This document shows positions 34,615 through 43,232 of a DNA stretch of 64,000 nucleotides, piece by piece. The translations under genes and the position numbers were made by a program. Position 1 is the stretch's first letter, and every line of letters begins with the position of its first letter. The DNA comes from Clostridioides difficile (GTDB lineage Bacteria; Bacillota; Clostridia; Peptostreptococcales; Peptostreptococcaceae): positions 124,001 through 188,000 of the forward strand of contig JABBZI010000001.1 in assembly GCA_012955965.1 (NCBI GenBank). Reading direction: 5' to 3'. The notes below the pieces were generated by a model, which saw only the letters and a program-made list of their open reading frames with translations, was not told the origin of the DNA and ran no database searches.

Positions 34615-36867
34615 TTAAGTACTTATATTTTCTAGTAAAATATCTCTCTTTAATGGTAAACTATAAAAATCACAATTTAGTGCATTAGCTACAGCATTTG
34701 AAACAGCTGGTGCTGATGGTACCACTGAACACTCCCCTATACTCTTCGCACCAAATGGACCACCAGGTTCTCCACATTCTATCATGCCTACTTTTACCTT
34801 AGGCATTTCACTTGCTTTTATCATATGGTATGAGCGAAATGAATTAGTCTTTATTCTTCCTCTATCATCAAATTCAAGTGCCTCTGTCAAAGCATATCCT
34901 ATTCCCATCTGAATTGCCCCTTCAATCTGACCTTCTACAGACATTGGATTTAGTGCTTTTCCTACATCATGTACTGCCACATATTCTAGTACTTTTACAT
35001 CACCTAATTTTGTATCAACTTCAACTTTGGCAAAATGTACCCCATATGAACTTGCGCCAGTGTCTGAAGCAAATGTCTCAACTCCAATAATTTCTCTTAA
35101 ATTTACTCTTTGTGCATGTATCATAACATCACACAATGTAGCATGTTTATCAGCATTTTTAATAGAATAAACTCTATCATTTTTTAATTCTATCCATTCT
35201 TCATCCTCTTCGAGAAGTTGCGATGCTTCTTTTAAAAGTTGTTTTTTTACTGAGTTAGCAACTTTTAAAGCTGCATTTCCAGATACGAATACTCCTCTAC
35301 TTGCATAGTCACCTAGATTCCAGGGTGATGCTTCTGTATCTGCTTGTATACACTCTATTTTTTCTTGGCTTATTCCAAGTATTTCAGATATAATTTGCAC
35401 TTGAACACTTACAGATGCATTTCCCATGTCATGAGTACCTGTATATAATACAGCTGAACCATCTTCATTCATCTTAAGCATCAAAGCTGTTATATCTCTA
35501 TGTGCTCCAAAACATCCATTTCCATGTGAGCCAACTGCCATGCCTATACCGATTAAGAATCTCCCACTTGAATCATTTTGTTGTTTAATCTGTTTTTTCC
35601 ATTCAAAGATTTCCATCCCTTTTTTGATACAGTCTATTGGTCTTGGATTTCCATGAGGACTTTTAAATCTTTGGTCTATTCCATCAGGCTCAACTAAGTT
35701 CTTAAGTTGCAAATCTAAAATATCCATGTTGAGTTTCTTCGCAATCTTATTTAATTGTGATTGTTGAGCAAAGAAAGCTTGTGGAGAACCATATCCTCTC
35801 ATAGCTCCCGCAATTGGAGTATTTGTATACACTGGAATCCCAGTGTATCTCATATTTTCAATTTTATATGCTTTAAAAACCTTATGGCTCATAGCTCCTA
35901 TTACATTTAGAGCACTTGATGTGTATGCTCCTGTATTTGTAATAACTTTCATATCTTGTGCTATAATTTGGCCATCTTTCATAACACCTGTTTTTAGGTA
36001 TACAACTGCACCATGTCTAGTTCTTGTTGAAGCCATAGTTTCTCTCCTGTTAAGCTCTAGTTTGACAGGTCTACCTGATAGTTTTGCCAGTAAAGCCACT
36101 ATTGGCTCAATGGTAATTTCCAATTTTCCTCCAAAAGCACCTCCAATAGCTGGACTTACCAGTCTTACCTTATTCATTGGTAATTCAAATATTTTAGATA
36201 ATATTATTCTAAAAGCAAAAGTATTTTGGTTAGGACTATAAACTGTAAGTTTTCCACTATAATCATAGTCTGCAATAGCAACATGAGTTTCTATAGCCCC
36301 ATGATGTATAGCTGGGAGTGTATATTTATCTTTAAAAATATAATCAGCTTTTTCCATAGCTTCTTCTACATTTCCACATTCTTGCACATTTTCTGGAAGC
36401 TTATTACCACCTTTATGTATTGGACAAGCATTTTCTTTTATTGCTTCTTCTGGGTCGAACACTGAAGGCAACTCTTCATACTCAACCTCAATAAGTTTCA
36501 ACGCCTTTTCAGCTGTTTTTAAATCTTCAGCTGCAACTGCTGCAACTTTATCCCCCACAAAACGAACAATATCATCAAAAATGTATTCAACTTCAGGCAA
36601 TTCATGTTCATAAAACCTCATTGCGCTGTTAAAAGCTATTCTTGGTGAATTTTTATATGTAGCTATAGCTTTTACTCCTTCTAATTTTTCTGCTTTTGAT
36701 GTGTCTATTCTCTTAATCTTTGCATGTGCTACAGGGCTAAATAATACCTTGGCATATAACATATTTGAGATTTTCATATCTGCAGTATATTTAAGTTGAC
36801 CAGTAGCTTTAAGCACAGCATCCCTTATTGGAACTCTTTCACCTATAACATTCAGTTCACTACTCAC
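34615..36867 (-). CDS. xanthine dehydrogenase-family molybdenum hydroxylase, large subunit
   Basis: 750 aa, molybdopterin cytosine-dinucleotide subunit. N-terminal aldehyde oxidase a/b hammerhead (residues about 15-125, IRDAVLKATGQLKYTADM), then the Mo-binding part: GGAFGGKLE, AGAMRGYGSPQAFFAQ, GTHDMGNASVSVQVQI and the C-terminal GGPFGAKSIGE with the active-site glutamate. It hydroxylates an N-heterocycle or aldehyde carbon with water. Overlaps the 2Fe-2S gene by 8 bases. No FAD subunit (XdhB/CoxM-like) is present nearby. Xanthine dehydrogenase itself is possible but the neighbours suggest another substrate. Confidence 0.9.
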   Translation of the reverse strand: MSSELNVIGERVPIRDAVLKATGQLKYTADMKISNMLYAKVLFSPVAHAKIKRIDTSKAEKLEGVKAIATYKNSPRIAFNSAMRFYEHELPEVEYIFDDIVRFVGDKVAAVAAEDLKTAEKALKLIEVEYEELPSVFDPEEAIKENACPIHKGGNKLPENVQECGNVEEAMEKADYIFKDKYTLPAIHHGAIETHVAIADYDYSGKLTVYSPNQNTFAFRIILSKIFELPMNKVRLVSPAIGGAFGGKLEITIEPIVALLAKLSGRPVKLELNRRETMASTRTRHGAVVYLKTGVMKDGQIIAQDMKVITNTGAYTSSALNVIGAMSHKVFKAYKIENMRYTGIPVYTNTPIAGAMRGYGSPQAFFAQQSQLNKIAKKLNMDILDLQLKNLVEPDGIDQRFKSPHGNPRPIDCIKKGMEIFEWKKQIKQQNDSSGRFLIGIGMAVGSHGNGCFGAHRDITALMLKMNEDGSAVLYTGTHDMGNASVSVQVQIISEILGISQEKIECIQADTEASPWNLGDYASRGVFVSGNAALKVANSVKKQLLKEASQLLEEDEEWIELKNDRVYSIKNADKHATLCDVMIHAQRVNLREIIGVETFASDTGASSYGVHFAKVEVDTKLGDVKVLEYVAVHDVGKALNPMSVEGQIEGAIQMGIGYALTEALEFDDRGRIKTNSFRSYHMIKASEMPKVKVGMIECGEPGGPFGAKSIGECSVVPSAPAVSNAVANALNCDFYSLPLKRDILLENIST

Positions 36868-37348
36868 ATGCTACACCTCCCATTCTTTTTGCTGATAAAA
36901 GTATAGCCTCGACAATTTTTACATATCCTGTACATCTACAAAGATTATTGTCTATGGACTTTCTAACATCCATTTCAGAAGGATTTGGATTTTTATCCAG
37001 TAAAGCTTTTGCTGACATTATCATACCTGGAGTACAATATCCACATTGTACAGCTCCACAATCAATAAAGGCCTGTTGGATTGGATGTATATTGATTCCA
37101 TCTGATAAACCTTCAATTGTCAGGATTTTTTTACCTACTGCGTTTCTTGCTAAAATCAAACATGAATTCACTGCTTCTCCATTTAAAATTATTTTACAAG
37201 CTCCACAATCACCTGTACTACATCCACATTTACTTCCAGTTAGATTGAATTTTTCTCTTAAGACATAAAGTAAAGTCCACTTATTTTCTATGGCTACCTC
37301 TCTCACTCTGCCATTTATATCAAGTTCAATAACCTCCATAACCTTCAC
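36860..37348 (-). CDS. molybdenum hydroxylase 2Fe-2S subunit
   Basis: 162 aa. Plant-type ferredoxin half with CGCSTGDCGACKIILNG and a downstream Cys (SCL), then the four-helix half with GYCTPGMIMSAKALLD and NNLCRCTGYVKIVEAI holding the second 2Fe-2S cluster. It relays electrons from the molybdenum subunit encoded next. Usual partners are three subunits; here the flavin subunit is missing. First gene after the three hairpin repeats, so its expression may depend on read-through. Confidence 0.93.
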   Translation of the reverse strand: MKVMEVIELDINGRVREVAIENKWTLLYVLREKFNLTGSKCGCSTGDCGACKIILNGEAVNSCLILARNAVGKKILTIEGLSDGINIHPIQQAFIDCGAVQCGYCTPGMIMSAKALLDKNPNPSEMDVRKSIDNNLCRCTGYVKIVEAILLSAKRMGGVACE

Positions 37349-37465
37349 CTTCCACCTACAGAATTTAATTATGTATATCTCTATAAAATTTAAAATTTAA
37401 TTACTTTGTCTGTATTATTTAAGCTCTTTTTTCAACTCTTTTTTACACAAACTCCTCTAATTATT

Positions 37466-37513
37466 GATAAAAAAAGAGGAGCAAGGCGCTCCTCTTGGAT
37501 ATCCTTTCAGATT
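37466..37513 (-). repeat. terminator-like repeat, copy 1
   Basis: Shares GCAAGGCGCTCC and TTGGATATCCTTTCAGATT with copies 2 and 3. Here the arms AGAGGAGC/GCTCCTCT pair perfectly and on the minus strand are followed by seven T: a genuine terminator shape, 120 bases before the Fe-S subunit start. Confidence 0.8.
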
Positions 37514-37571
37514 ATACTTTTATTAAAATGAGTATCATATCTTTTGATTATTCAAGTTTTTAAGGTTTTTG

Positions 37572-37621
37572 GGTAAAAAAAATAGAAGCAAGGCGCTCCT
37601 TCTTGGATATCCTTTCAGATT
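37572..37621 (-). repeat. terminator-like repeat, copy 2
   Basis: Near-identical to copy 3 over about 47 bases (GGTAAAAAAAATAGAAGC, then the GCGCTCCTTCTTGGATATCC core). The arms AGAAG/CTTCT pair less well than in copy 1; a T8 tail is present on the minus strand. Confidence 0.8.
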
Positions 37622-37668
37622 GTATTTATAAGCTATTAGGTTTCCTTCAAAGTTCAATCCTATTTTTG

Positions 37669-37718
37669 GTAAAAAAAATAGAAGCAAGGCGCTCCTTCTT
37701 GGATATCCTTTAGAATTA
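37669..37718 (-). repeat. terminator-like repeat, copy 3
   Basis: Begins 7 bases after the stop codon of permease A and is almost the same as copy 2. Together the three copies, spaced about 96 and 107 bases, fill the 376-base gap 37349-37724 between permease A and the molybdenum hydroxylase genes. The remainder is AT-rich. Confidence 0.8.
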
Positions 37719-37724
37719 CGTTCT

Positions 37725-39050
37725 CTAAGCTTTACAACTTCCTTCACTCTCAACTACATCTTCTTTTTCCTTAGGTAATATGACATTTAGTATTAAAGAT
37801 AATAAAGCTGTTCCAGATATACCAGTCATTAAAGTGACTACTATACTTGGCAAAAATGCTAATGCAGCTTGATTAAAATAACCACCCATACCAATACCTA
37901 ATGAAACTGCTAAAATTGTTATGTTACGATTTGTCATTTTACCCATTCCAATAACTTTAATACCTGATGATGCAATTGTTCCAAACATCATAACTAATGT
38001 TCCTCCAATAACTGGATTTGGTGTTAAAGCTAATATTTGTGCAAACTTTGGGAAAAATGCTAAAATGCCTAATATTACTCCTCCAAGTGCTACTATGTAC
38101 CTACTTGCAACACCTGTCATACAAATTATTCCTATGTTTGGGCTACCTGATATGACTGGAAGTCCATTGAACAAAGCCGCAAAGCAACTTCCAACTCCAT
38201 CTGCTCTTACTGCCCTCATCAATTCTTTTTGTGTAGGCAGTCTATTTTCAACAGAACTGACAACACCTGTAGTATCTCCTATTATCTCCATAACTGTCAC
38301 AATATGAATTGTACATATGGTTATAATAGCCCCTAAGTTAAACTCCAGTCCCCAAAACACAGGTTTCGGCATTGCAAACCAATTTGCTTGTGCCATACTA
38401 GAAAAGTCAACCATACCAAATATCACTGCTACTATATACCCTATCACTATTGAAATTATTATGGATGCTACTTTTAGAAAACCTTTTCCAAATTGATTTA
38501 AAATGAGTGTCAACAATAATGTAAATACAGCTAAAGAAAAATTAGCAACTACATCAGGGCTATGAACATCAAATGATACTGCATAGTCAAATGAAGAACT
38601 CATAAGTGATAAACCAACTGCTAAAACAACACTTCCTGTAACTGTAGGTGTAAAATATCTATGCAAATATTTTACTGCATAAGGTCCTACTAAAGTTAAA
38701 ACTAAACTTCCTACAAGTACTGCCCCAAAAGCTCCAGCAATACCAACATCATTATTCGTACTTAAGGCAATTAATGGTGCTACAAAGGTGAAACTACCAC
38801 CAGTAACAATCGGCAACCGTGACCCTACTGGCCCAATCCCCATAGATTGCAGTATGGTGCTCACTCCTGCAATCAACATCGAACATTGAATCAAAAATGC
38901 AGTCTCACTTAGTGAGAGACCCATGCCAACAGCTACTAAAATAGCACCCGACATAGTACCCGCAAAAGCAGAAAAAACGTGTTGCATACTAAGCGGTATT
39001 GCTGTTAGAAACTTTGGCTTGTCGTTAAATCCATACTTGTAATTTTCCAT
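37725..39050 (-). CDS. NCS2-family nucleobase permease (xanthine/uracil type), copy A
   Basis: 441 aa, about 14 membrane segments. LSMQHVFSAFAGTMSGAILV, LPIVTGGSFTFVAPLIAL and the TM10 signature GSPNIGIICMTGVASRYIVA (NxG form, as in xanthine/urate transporters) place it in the purine branch of NCS2. First gene of the large cluster, with a consensus promoter and a roughly 245-nt structured leader; a GGGG ribosome site is 7 bases before the ATG. It probably imports the cluster substrate. Substrate range cannot be settled from sequence. Confidence 0.93.
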   Translation of the reverse strand: MENYKYGFNDKPKFLTAIPLSMQHVFSAFAGTMSGAILVAVGMGLSLSETAFLIQCSMLIAGVSTILQSMGIGPVGSRLPIVTGGSFTFVAPLIALSTNNDVGIAGAFGAVLVGSLVLTLVGPYAVKYLHRYFTPTVTGSVVLAVGLSLMSSSFDYAVSFDVHSPDVVANFSLAVFTLLLTLILNQFGKGFLKVASIIISIVIGYIVAVIFGMVDFSSMAQANWFAMPKPVFWGLEFNLGAIITICTIHIVTVMEIIGDTTGVVSSVENRLPTQKELMRAVRADGVGSCFAALFNGLPVISGSPNIGIICMTGVASRYIVALGGVILGILAFFPKFAQILALTPNPVIGGTLVMMFGTIASSGIKVIGMGKMTNRNITILAVSLGIGMGGYFNQAALAFLPSIVVTLMTGISGTALLSLILNVILPKEKEDVVESEGSCKA

Positions 39051-39296
39051 ATCTTACCCCTTATCGCTCCCGCCATTGCCGCCAAATGTATGGAGCTATG
39101 TAATAAATTATTAGTAACCTTAAAAGTTAGAGCCTAATAAATATTGCACAGTTAAATTATGAAGTTTTAGTGATACATTTTGAAATTAGAAAAGCTCTAA
39201 TTTAAGGAGTGGCGGAGGATTACTTACTAAAAAAATAAAACGTTTGCTTTGGCATTATTTTTATTTTTTGTAAACTAGGTAATTAATCCGATTTTT
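39051..39296 (-). ncRNA. structured 5' leader of the heterocycle cluster, candidate riboswitch of unknown class
   Basis: Transcribed from the promoter at 39303-39331. Near its 5' third is CCUCCGCCACUCC (39206-39218); close to the permease start are two tandem UGGCGG words (39079-39084 and 39070-39075). CUCCGCCA can pair with either, the second as UGGC-GG-GAG with one bulge, ending about 10 bases ahead of the Shine-Dalgarno. A local hairpin AAATTAGA/TCTAATTT (about 39182-39203) and TAAC/GTTA lie between, and an A/U stem AAAAAATAAAA/TTTTATTTTTT precedes. The conserved core of purine, THF, or ykkC riboswitches was not found. Confidence 0.5.
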
Positions 39297-39302
39297 AATT
39301 GT

Positions 39303-39331
39303 ATTATACAGTCACGATTTTAGACTGTCAA
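39303..39331 (-). promoter_or_regulatory. consensus sigma-A promoter of the heterocycle cluster, with dyads
   Basis: Minus strand TTGACA (39326-39331), 17 bases, TATAAT (39303-39308). A perfect dyad ACAGTC-N9-GACTGT lies between -35 and -10, and TGTCA-N9-TGACA overlaps the -35 from upstream. Both could bind a repressor; no regulator gene is in the cluster. Confidence 0.85.
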
Positions 39332-40083
39332 GATTATTCTGACAATTTAATTTCGCCTTTATTCGAATTTCTTAAAATAAAAATAGTACTTGTTTTGTAG
39401 AATAAAGTCAGCATTAAAATTCTTTAATGTTTAAATTATAGTTATTTTTTTATCATTTTTATTTAACTTTATAAGATATATATAAAGAATTACAAGTCAA
39501 TCTAAAGTAGTTTTACATGTTATCTTCTTATAACAACCATAATATATAATGCTCATCTATATTACATTTATCATATTTCATGTAAGTAAATTATGTTGAC
39601 TAATATATAGAAAACTTCCTCTTGAACAGTTAGAATTTTTCTTTATTAACAACTGTCATACGATGATAAAGACTATATTTTTCATATACTCACAATCAAT
39701 AATGGCATATATTTAGAATCGTAATTATATATTATATCATTTTAATATATATAGCATGATTTAAATTATTTCTATGACTTTTAAGTAATGAATTATATAA
39801 TCTTTTCTTTAATATAATTTTTATATATTTGTTATAATTTTATCATTTTTTGTTTATAAAATATTTTTTCAAAAACCATATAATTTTTTATTTATCCAAT
39901 TTTTCTACATAATTTAACGATTAAAAATATTATTTTTTTACTATGAAACGAAAATATTTTTTTATCTTTTTTATATACATATTCACTATTATTAAAATAA
40001 ATCAGATTTTATTACTATTAGTAAAAACGAAACATGATTTTTATTTAAATAAATTTCATATTCCGTCTTTACTTATTTGGCAT
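39332..40083. other. 750-base AT-rich gene-free spacer
   Basis: Between the D-aminoacylase stop and the cluster promoter. All frames are broken by frequent stops and no ribosome site precedes a plausible start. A weak dyad ACAGTT/AACTGT (about 39627-39657) is the only structure noted. No tRNA, insertion-sequence end or known RNA was recognised. Confidence 0.5.
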
Positions 40084-41685
40084 TTATTTTTTTAATACTT
40101 CACCACATTGAGTCTCAGTAACTTTCCCCTCCTCCAATGCGATTTTCCCATTTACAATTACATACTCAACACCTTTAGCTAATAATTGTGGTTTTGAGAA
40201 ATCAATATCTTCTGACCTAGGATAACTATAGTTTTCTATATCAATAACAGCTATATCAGCTATTTTTCCTTCTTTAAGAATACCTCTATTTTTTATTTTA
40301 AATTGTCTGGCTGGCAACGAAGTAACTCTTCTTACAATTTCTTCTAACCTTACACCTGATTTTCTGTACATATGGAAGAAAATTGGAAAGGCTCCTCTTC
40401 TTTGTAGTTCAAACCATGACATATCTCCACCTACACTAAACAAACAATCTGAACCAACCATAACAAATGGATTATCAATTATTTTATTGTCATGCAATTT
40501 ATCCGGGAAATCAGCTCTATACATCCCCCCTAAACAAAAGATAAGCTCTTCATCTCCATATAAAAGTAAATCAAGTAACAATGTGTCCTCATCCACACCT
40601 TTTTGAATAGCTATTTCACGTATTGATTTTTTTTCCATATCAATATCTTTAGTATTTAAAAGTATTATACTTCCTCTATCTCCAAGTATAAATGCCTCTT
40701 TTAATATAAGTGCTCTTCCCTCTTCATTTCTAAGAGCATCCATCACTCCATCCATACCTAATTCAAATAGACTAGACGATATTGCCATAATAAACTGAAT
40801 TACTCTTTTCTTTTTCATACAATGCCCAGAACTTCTAGGTACTGTATCAACCATTATATCAACACCATTGTATCTAGCTTTTAATATCTCATCAAATGCT
40901 TCTATTTCAACTGGACTTAAGTGAGATACTTGTACTCTAGCCCCACTTTTTTGACCAACCTCTATAGTTTCTTTTACTGCATTATATCTCCCTATATAAT
41001 CTCTAATATGAGATGTATATATACCATCATGTTCTTTAATCAACTTTGCAATGTCAACCAGTTCCTCAATATCAGCATACTTACTTGGTATATATGCTAA
41101 TCCAGTAGATATTCCAAAAGCCCCACTTTTCATACCATCATTTATTATATTTGTAATTTCTTTTTTTTCTTCTTCTGTAGGTGGTCTATCTTTTGACCCT
41201 CCCATAACACTCCATCTTATAGTACCATGCCCCAATAAAAATCCCATATTAATAGAAATGCCACTTTTAGATATAAGGTCACAATATTCTGTTAGATTAC
41301 TCCAATATTTATTTTTATCTATAAGATACTTTTTTTCTTCTTCAAGTAATAAACCATTTTTATACATATATTCATATACATTTTCAGAAGAATATGGTGT
41401 TATAGAATGTCCACAATTACCATTTATAGTTGTTGTAACTCCTTGTTTTAGGAATTTTTCAAATTTACCATCTAGTATTGCCACTATCTCTTCATGAACA
41501 TGAGGGTCAATAAATCCAGGGGTTATAGCTTTCCCAAGGCAATCAATTTTTTTATTTGTATCGTCATTTATCTCAGAATCTATTTTAACTATTAAATTAT
41601 CTTTAACTGCTATGTCTCCATAAAAACCAACATCTCCAGTCCCATCTACTATAAATCCATTTTTTAAGATTAAATCGTATATCAA
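40084..41685 (-). CDS. D-aminoacylase (N-acyl-D-amino-acid deacylase family)
   Basis: 533-aa amidohydrolase-superfamily enzyme. KNGFIVDGTGDVGFYGDIAV opening, metal ligands PGFIDPHVHEE, the NGNCGHSITPY cysteine that bridges the metals in D-aminoacylases, GISTGLAYIPSKYADIEELV, TSHIRDY, QVSHLSP and VGSDCLFS (catalytic Asp). It would release free D-amino acids from N-acyl or N-carbamoyl forms. Last gene of a run with an M19 dipeptidase and two membrane proteins, downstream of a sigma-54 promoter. Confidence 0.9.
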   Translation of the reverse strand: MIYDLILKNGFIVDGTGDVGFYGDIAVKDNLIVKIDSEINDDTNKKIDCLGKAITPGFIDPHVHEEIVAILDGKFEKFLKQGVTTTINGNCGHSITPYSSENVYEYMYKNGLLLEEEKKYLIDKNKYWSNLTEYCDLISKSGISINMGFLLGHGTIRWSVMGGSKDRPPTEEEKKEITNIINDGMKSGAFGISTGLAYIPSKYADIEELVDIAKLIKEHDGIYTSHIRDYIGRYNAVKETIEVGQKSGARVQVSHLSPVEIEAFDEILKARYNGVDIMVDTVPRSSGHCMKKKRVIQFIMAISSSLFELGMDGVMDALRNEEGRALILKEAFILGDRGSIILLNTKDIDMEKKSIREIAIQKGVDEDTLLLDLLLYGDEELIFCLGGMYRADFPDKLHDNKIIDNPFVMVGSDCLFSVGGDMSWFELQRRGAFPIFFHMYRKSGVRLEEIVRRVTSLPARQFKIKNRGILKEGKIADIAVIDIENYSYPRSEDIDFSKPQLLAKGVEYVIVNGKIALEEGKVTETQCGEVLKK

Positions 41686-41790
41686 GATATTCCCTCCCTA
41701 AAATCGTACTTTTAAGTAATTTTTTCTGCAATTTTTTGTACATTAAAACTAAATTATAATATTTAAGAATTTATTATTATTTCAATGCTA

Positions 41791-42468
41791 TTAATCACTA
41801 AGTTTATCTTTATACATAGCTCTTGCAATTAATATAGTCCCAAATACACATATAAGTACTACTAAAGATTGTGGTATTATACCTTGCTTTGATAATGTAA
41901 TCGTTAATACAGATATCACTATTGCTACTATACCTAATTTTTTATCCTGTAAAAATACTTGTCCAAATACTGACCCAAATAGAGCTGGTAATATTAAATT
42001 TAGTTTTTCTACTACTTCAGCTGGAATCTTAGATAATACACTTCCTCCTAGAATTACTCCTATAGTTAATATACTTATATTCACTAAAATAGATACAGCT
42101 ATACCTATTGTAGATATTATTGAACCTTCTTCTGTTCCTGATTCAACTTCTGCTGCCTTTTGAGCTGCTATTGAACATGGTAGTCTCATATTAGATATAT
42201 TTCCAGAAAGAAAACTCATATAAGTTCCTGGTATACCTAAAATTGGCGAATAAGAAACTGGCTCTATTATGTAGTTTGGAGCACTCATACTAACAATTGC
42301 CATCGTACTTGCCAATAATGCTGATATTGGAGGCATAAGACCAAATCCAAAACTCAAAATTATTCCAGGAACCAAAGCTGCTATAATACCCAAAGATAAT
42401 GTCAATCTTCCATACCTTATCATAAAAGGTAAGTACTCTTCATTGTATATAGATTTTACTTTACTCAT
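41791..42468 (-). CDS. integral membrane protein, partner of DUF5058 protein
   Basis: 225 aa, about six membrane segments. No transporter signature recognised, but the ordered helices and the absolute pairing with the preceding DUF5058 gene (13 bases apart) suggest a two-component permease. Polar stretch GIPGTYMSFLSGNISNMRLP is the most conserved-looking part, with a helix-breaking G-P motif. Co-location with dipeptidase and D-aminoacylase suggests uptake of their substrate or export of the product (inference). Confidence 0.6.
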   Translation of the reverse strand: MSKVKSIYNEEYLPFMIRYGRLTLSLGIIAALVPGIILSFGFGLMPPISALLASTMAIVSMSAPNYIIEPVSYSPILGIPGTYMSFLSGNISNMRLPCSIAAQKAAEVESGTEEGSIISTIGIAVSILVNISILTIGVILGGSVLSKIPAEVVEKLNLILPALFGSVFGQVFLQDKKLGIVAIVISVLTITLSKQGIIPQSLVVLICVFGTILIARAMYKDKLSD

Positions 42469-42481
42469 AAAACTTCCCCCT

Positions 42482-43177
42482 TTATATTACTGAAGCTATT
42501 ATCATTCCACTGAACATTGATATTGTAAGCCCCCACTCTCTTAACCATTTTATATTTTTCTTCTTTTCAATCATACATAATATTATCATTATAGCCATCC
42601 CACTTATACATGCAATTGTTCCATTATCAAAACGTAACACCCTATCAGCATTTAGATATGCAAATGAACCTAGCATAGCTCCTAAAGATATTATTGGTAT
42701 AAATGATTTCTTACCGCTAGATATTACATTAGTTATCTTATCCAATTTATGTCCAAACAGTAACGTGAATATTATCCATCCTAAAGAACCAAGTATCATA
42801 GTCCAGACTGCATTTGTAAATGCCAATTTTGTCATTTCAGGAGAACCCAAAGTTATACCTAACGCATCTGTTCCAAACCCTGCTGACATAGATTCAAAAA
42901 TTACAGAACCTATAAACGATAATCTCATCCATGCTATGGGTCCACCCATAGTGACTATAAGTGATACCATTCCAGCAAATATAGTCATTGAAGGCCCTAT
43001 AGCTGAAATAGCACTACTTTTAACAGCCGATTTTATTTGTTTATCTGTTATTCCCATTGTTTTACCAACTTTACATGATTTTATAGCAAATATAAGAGAT
43101 TGTACCACTACTATTGATACTGCTACTGTACTTGCTATCCACAAGAGTGGATGATTGGCTAATTTTAAATAATCCAT
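42482..43177 (-). CDS. DUF5058 membrane protein
   Basis: 231 aa, six to seven membrane segments, starting MDYLKLANHPLLWIAS, followed by KSCKVGKTMGITDKQIKSAV and IGPSMTIFAGMVSLIVTMGG with IAWMRLS, a pattern I associate with DUF5058. Function unestablished; family members lie beside peptidases and amidohydrolases, as here. Likely half of a transporter together with the next gene. Confidence 0.65.
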   Translation of the reverse strand: MDYLKLANHPLLWIASTVAVSIVVVQSLIFAIKSCKVGKTMGITDKQIKSAVKSSAISAIGPSMTIFAGMVSLIVTMGGPIAWMRLSFIGSVIFESMSAGFGTDALGITLGSPEMTKLAFTNAVWTMILGSLGWIIFTLLFGHKLDKITNVISSGKKSFIPIISLGAMLGSFAYLNADRVLRFDNGTIACISGMAIMIILCMIEKKKNIKWLREWGLTISMFSGMIIASVI

Positions 43178-43232
43178 TTATAAAACCTCCCTATAAATCC
43201 TCAACTTTTATTAATACTTCTACTCTATTTAC

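Noticed and set aside
37535-37753. 72-codon frame with two KGYPRRSALLLFFLP repeats
   Set aside because: It starts inside the permease gene, spans the noncoding hairpin repeats and has no ribosome site; the peptide repeat just reflects the DNA repeats.
39051-39296. Guanine/xanthine-type purine riboswitch in the permease leader
   Set aside because: The conserved junction words of the purine class (TATAAT-CY, TTTCTACC-like) are absent. The THF and ykkC cores were also not found; kept only as a structured leader of unknown class.
39241-39300. Sigma-54 promoter near TTTGGCATT before the heterocycle cluster
   Set aside because: The word lies on the plus strand and no GC element is found 10 bases further; the cluster is on the minus strand with a sigma-A promoter.
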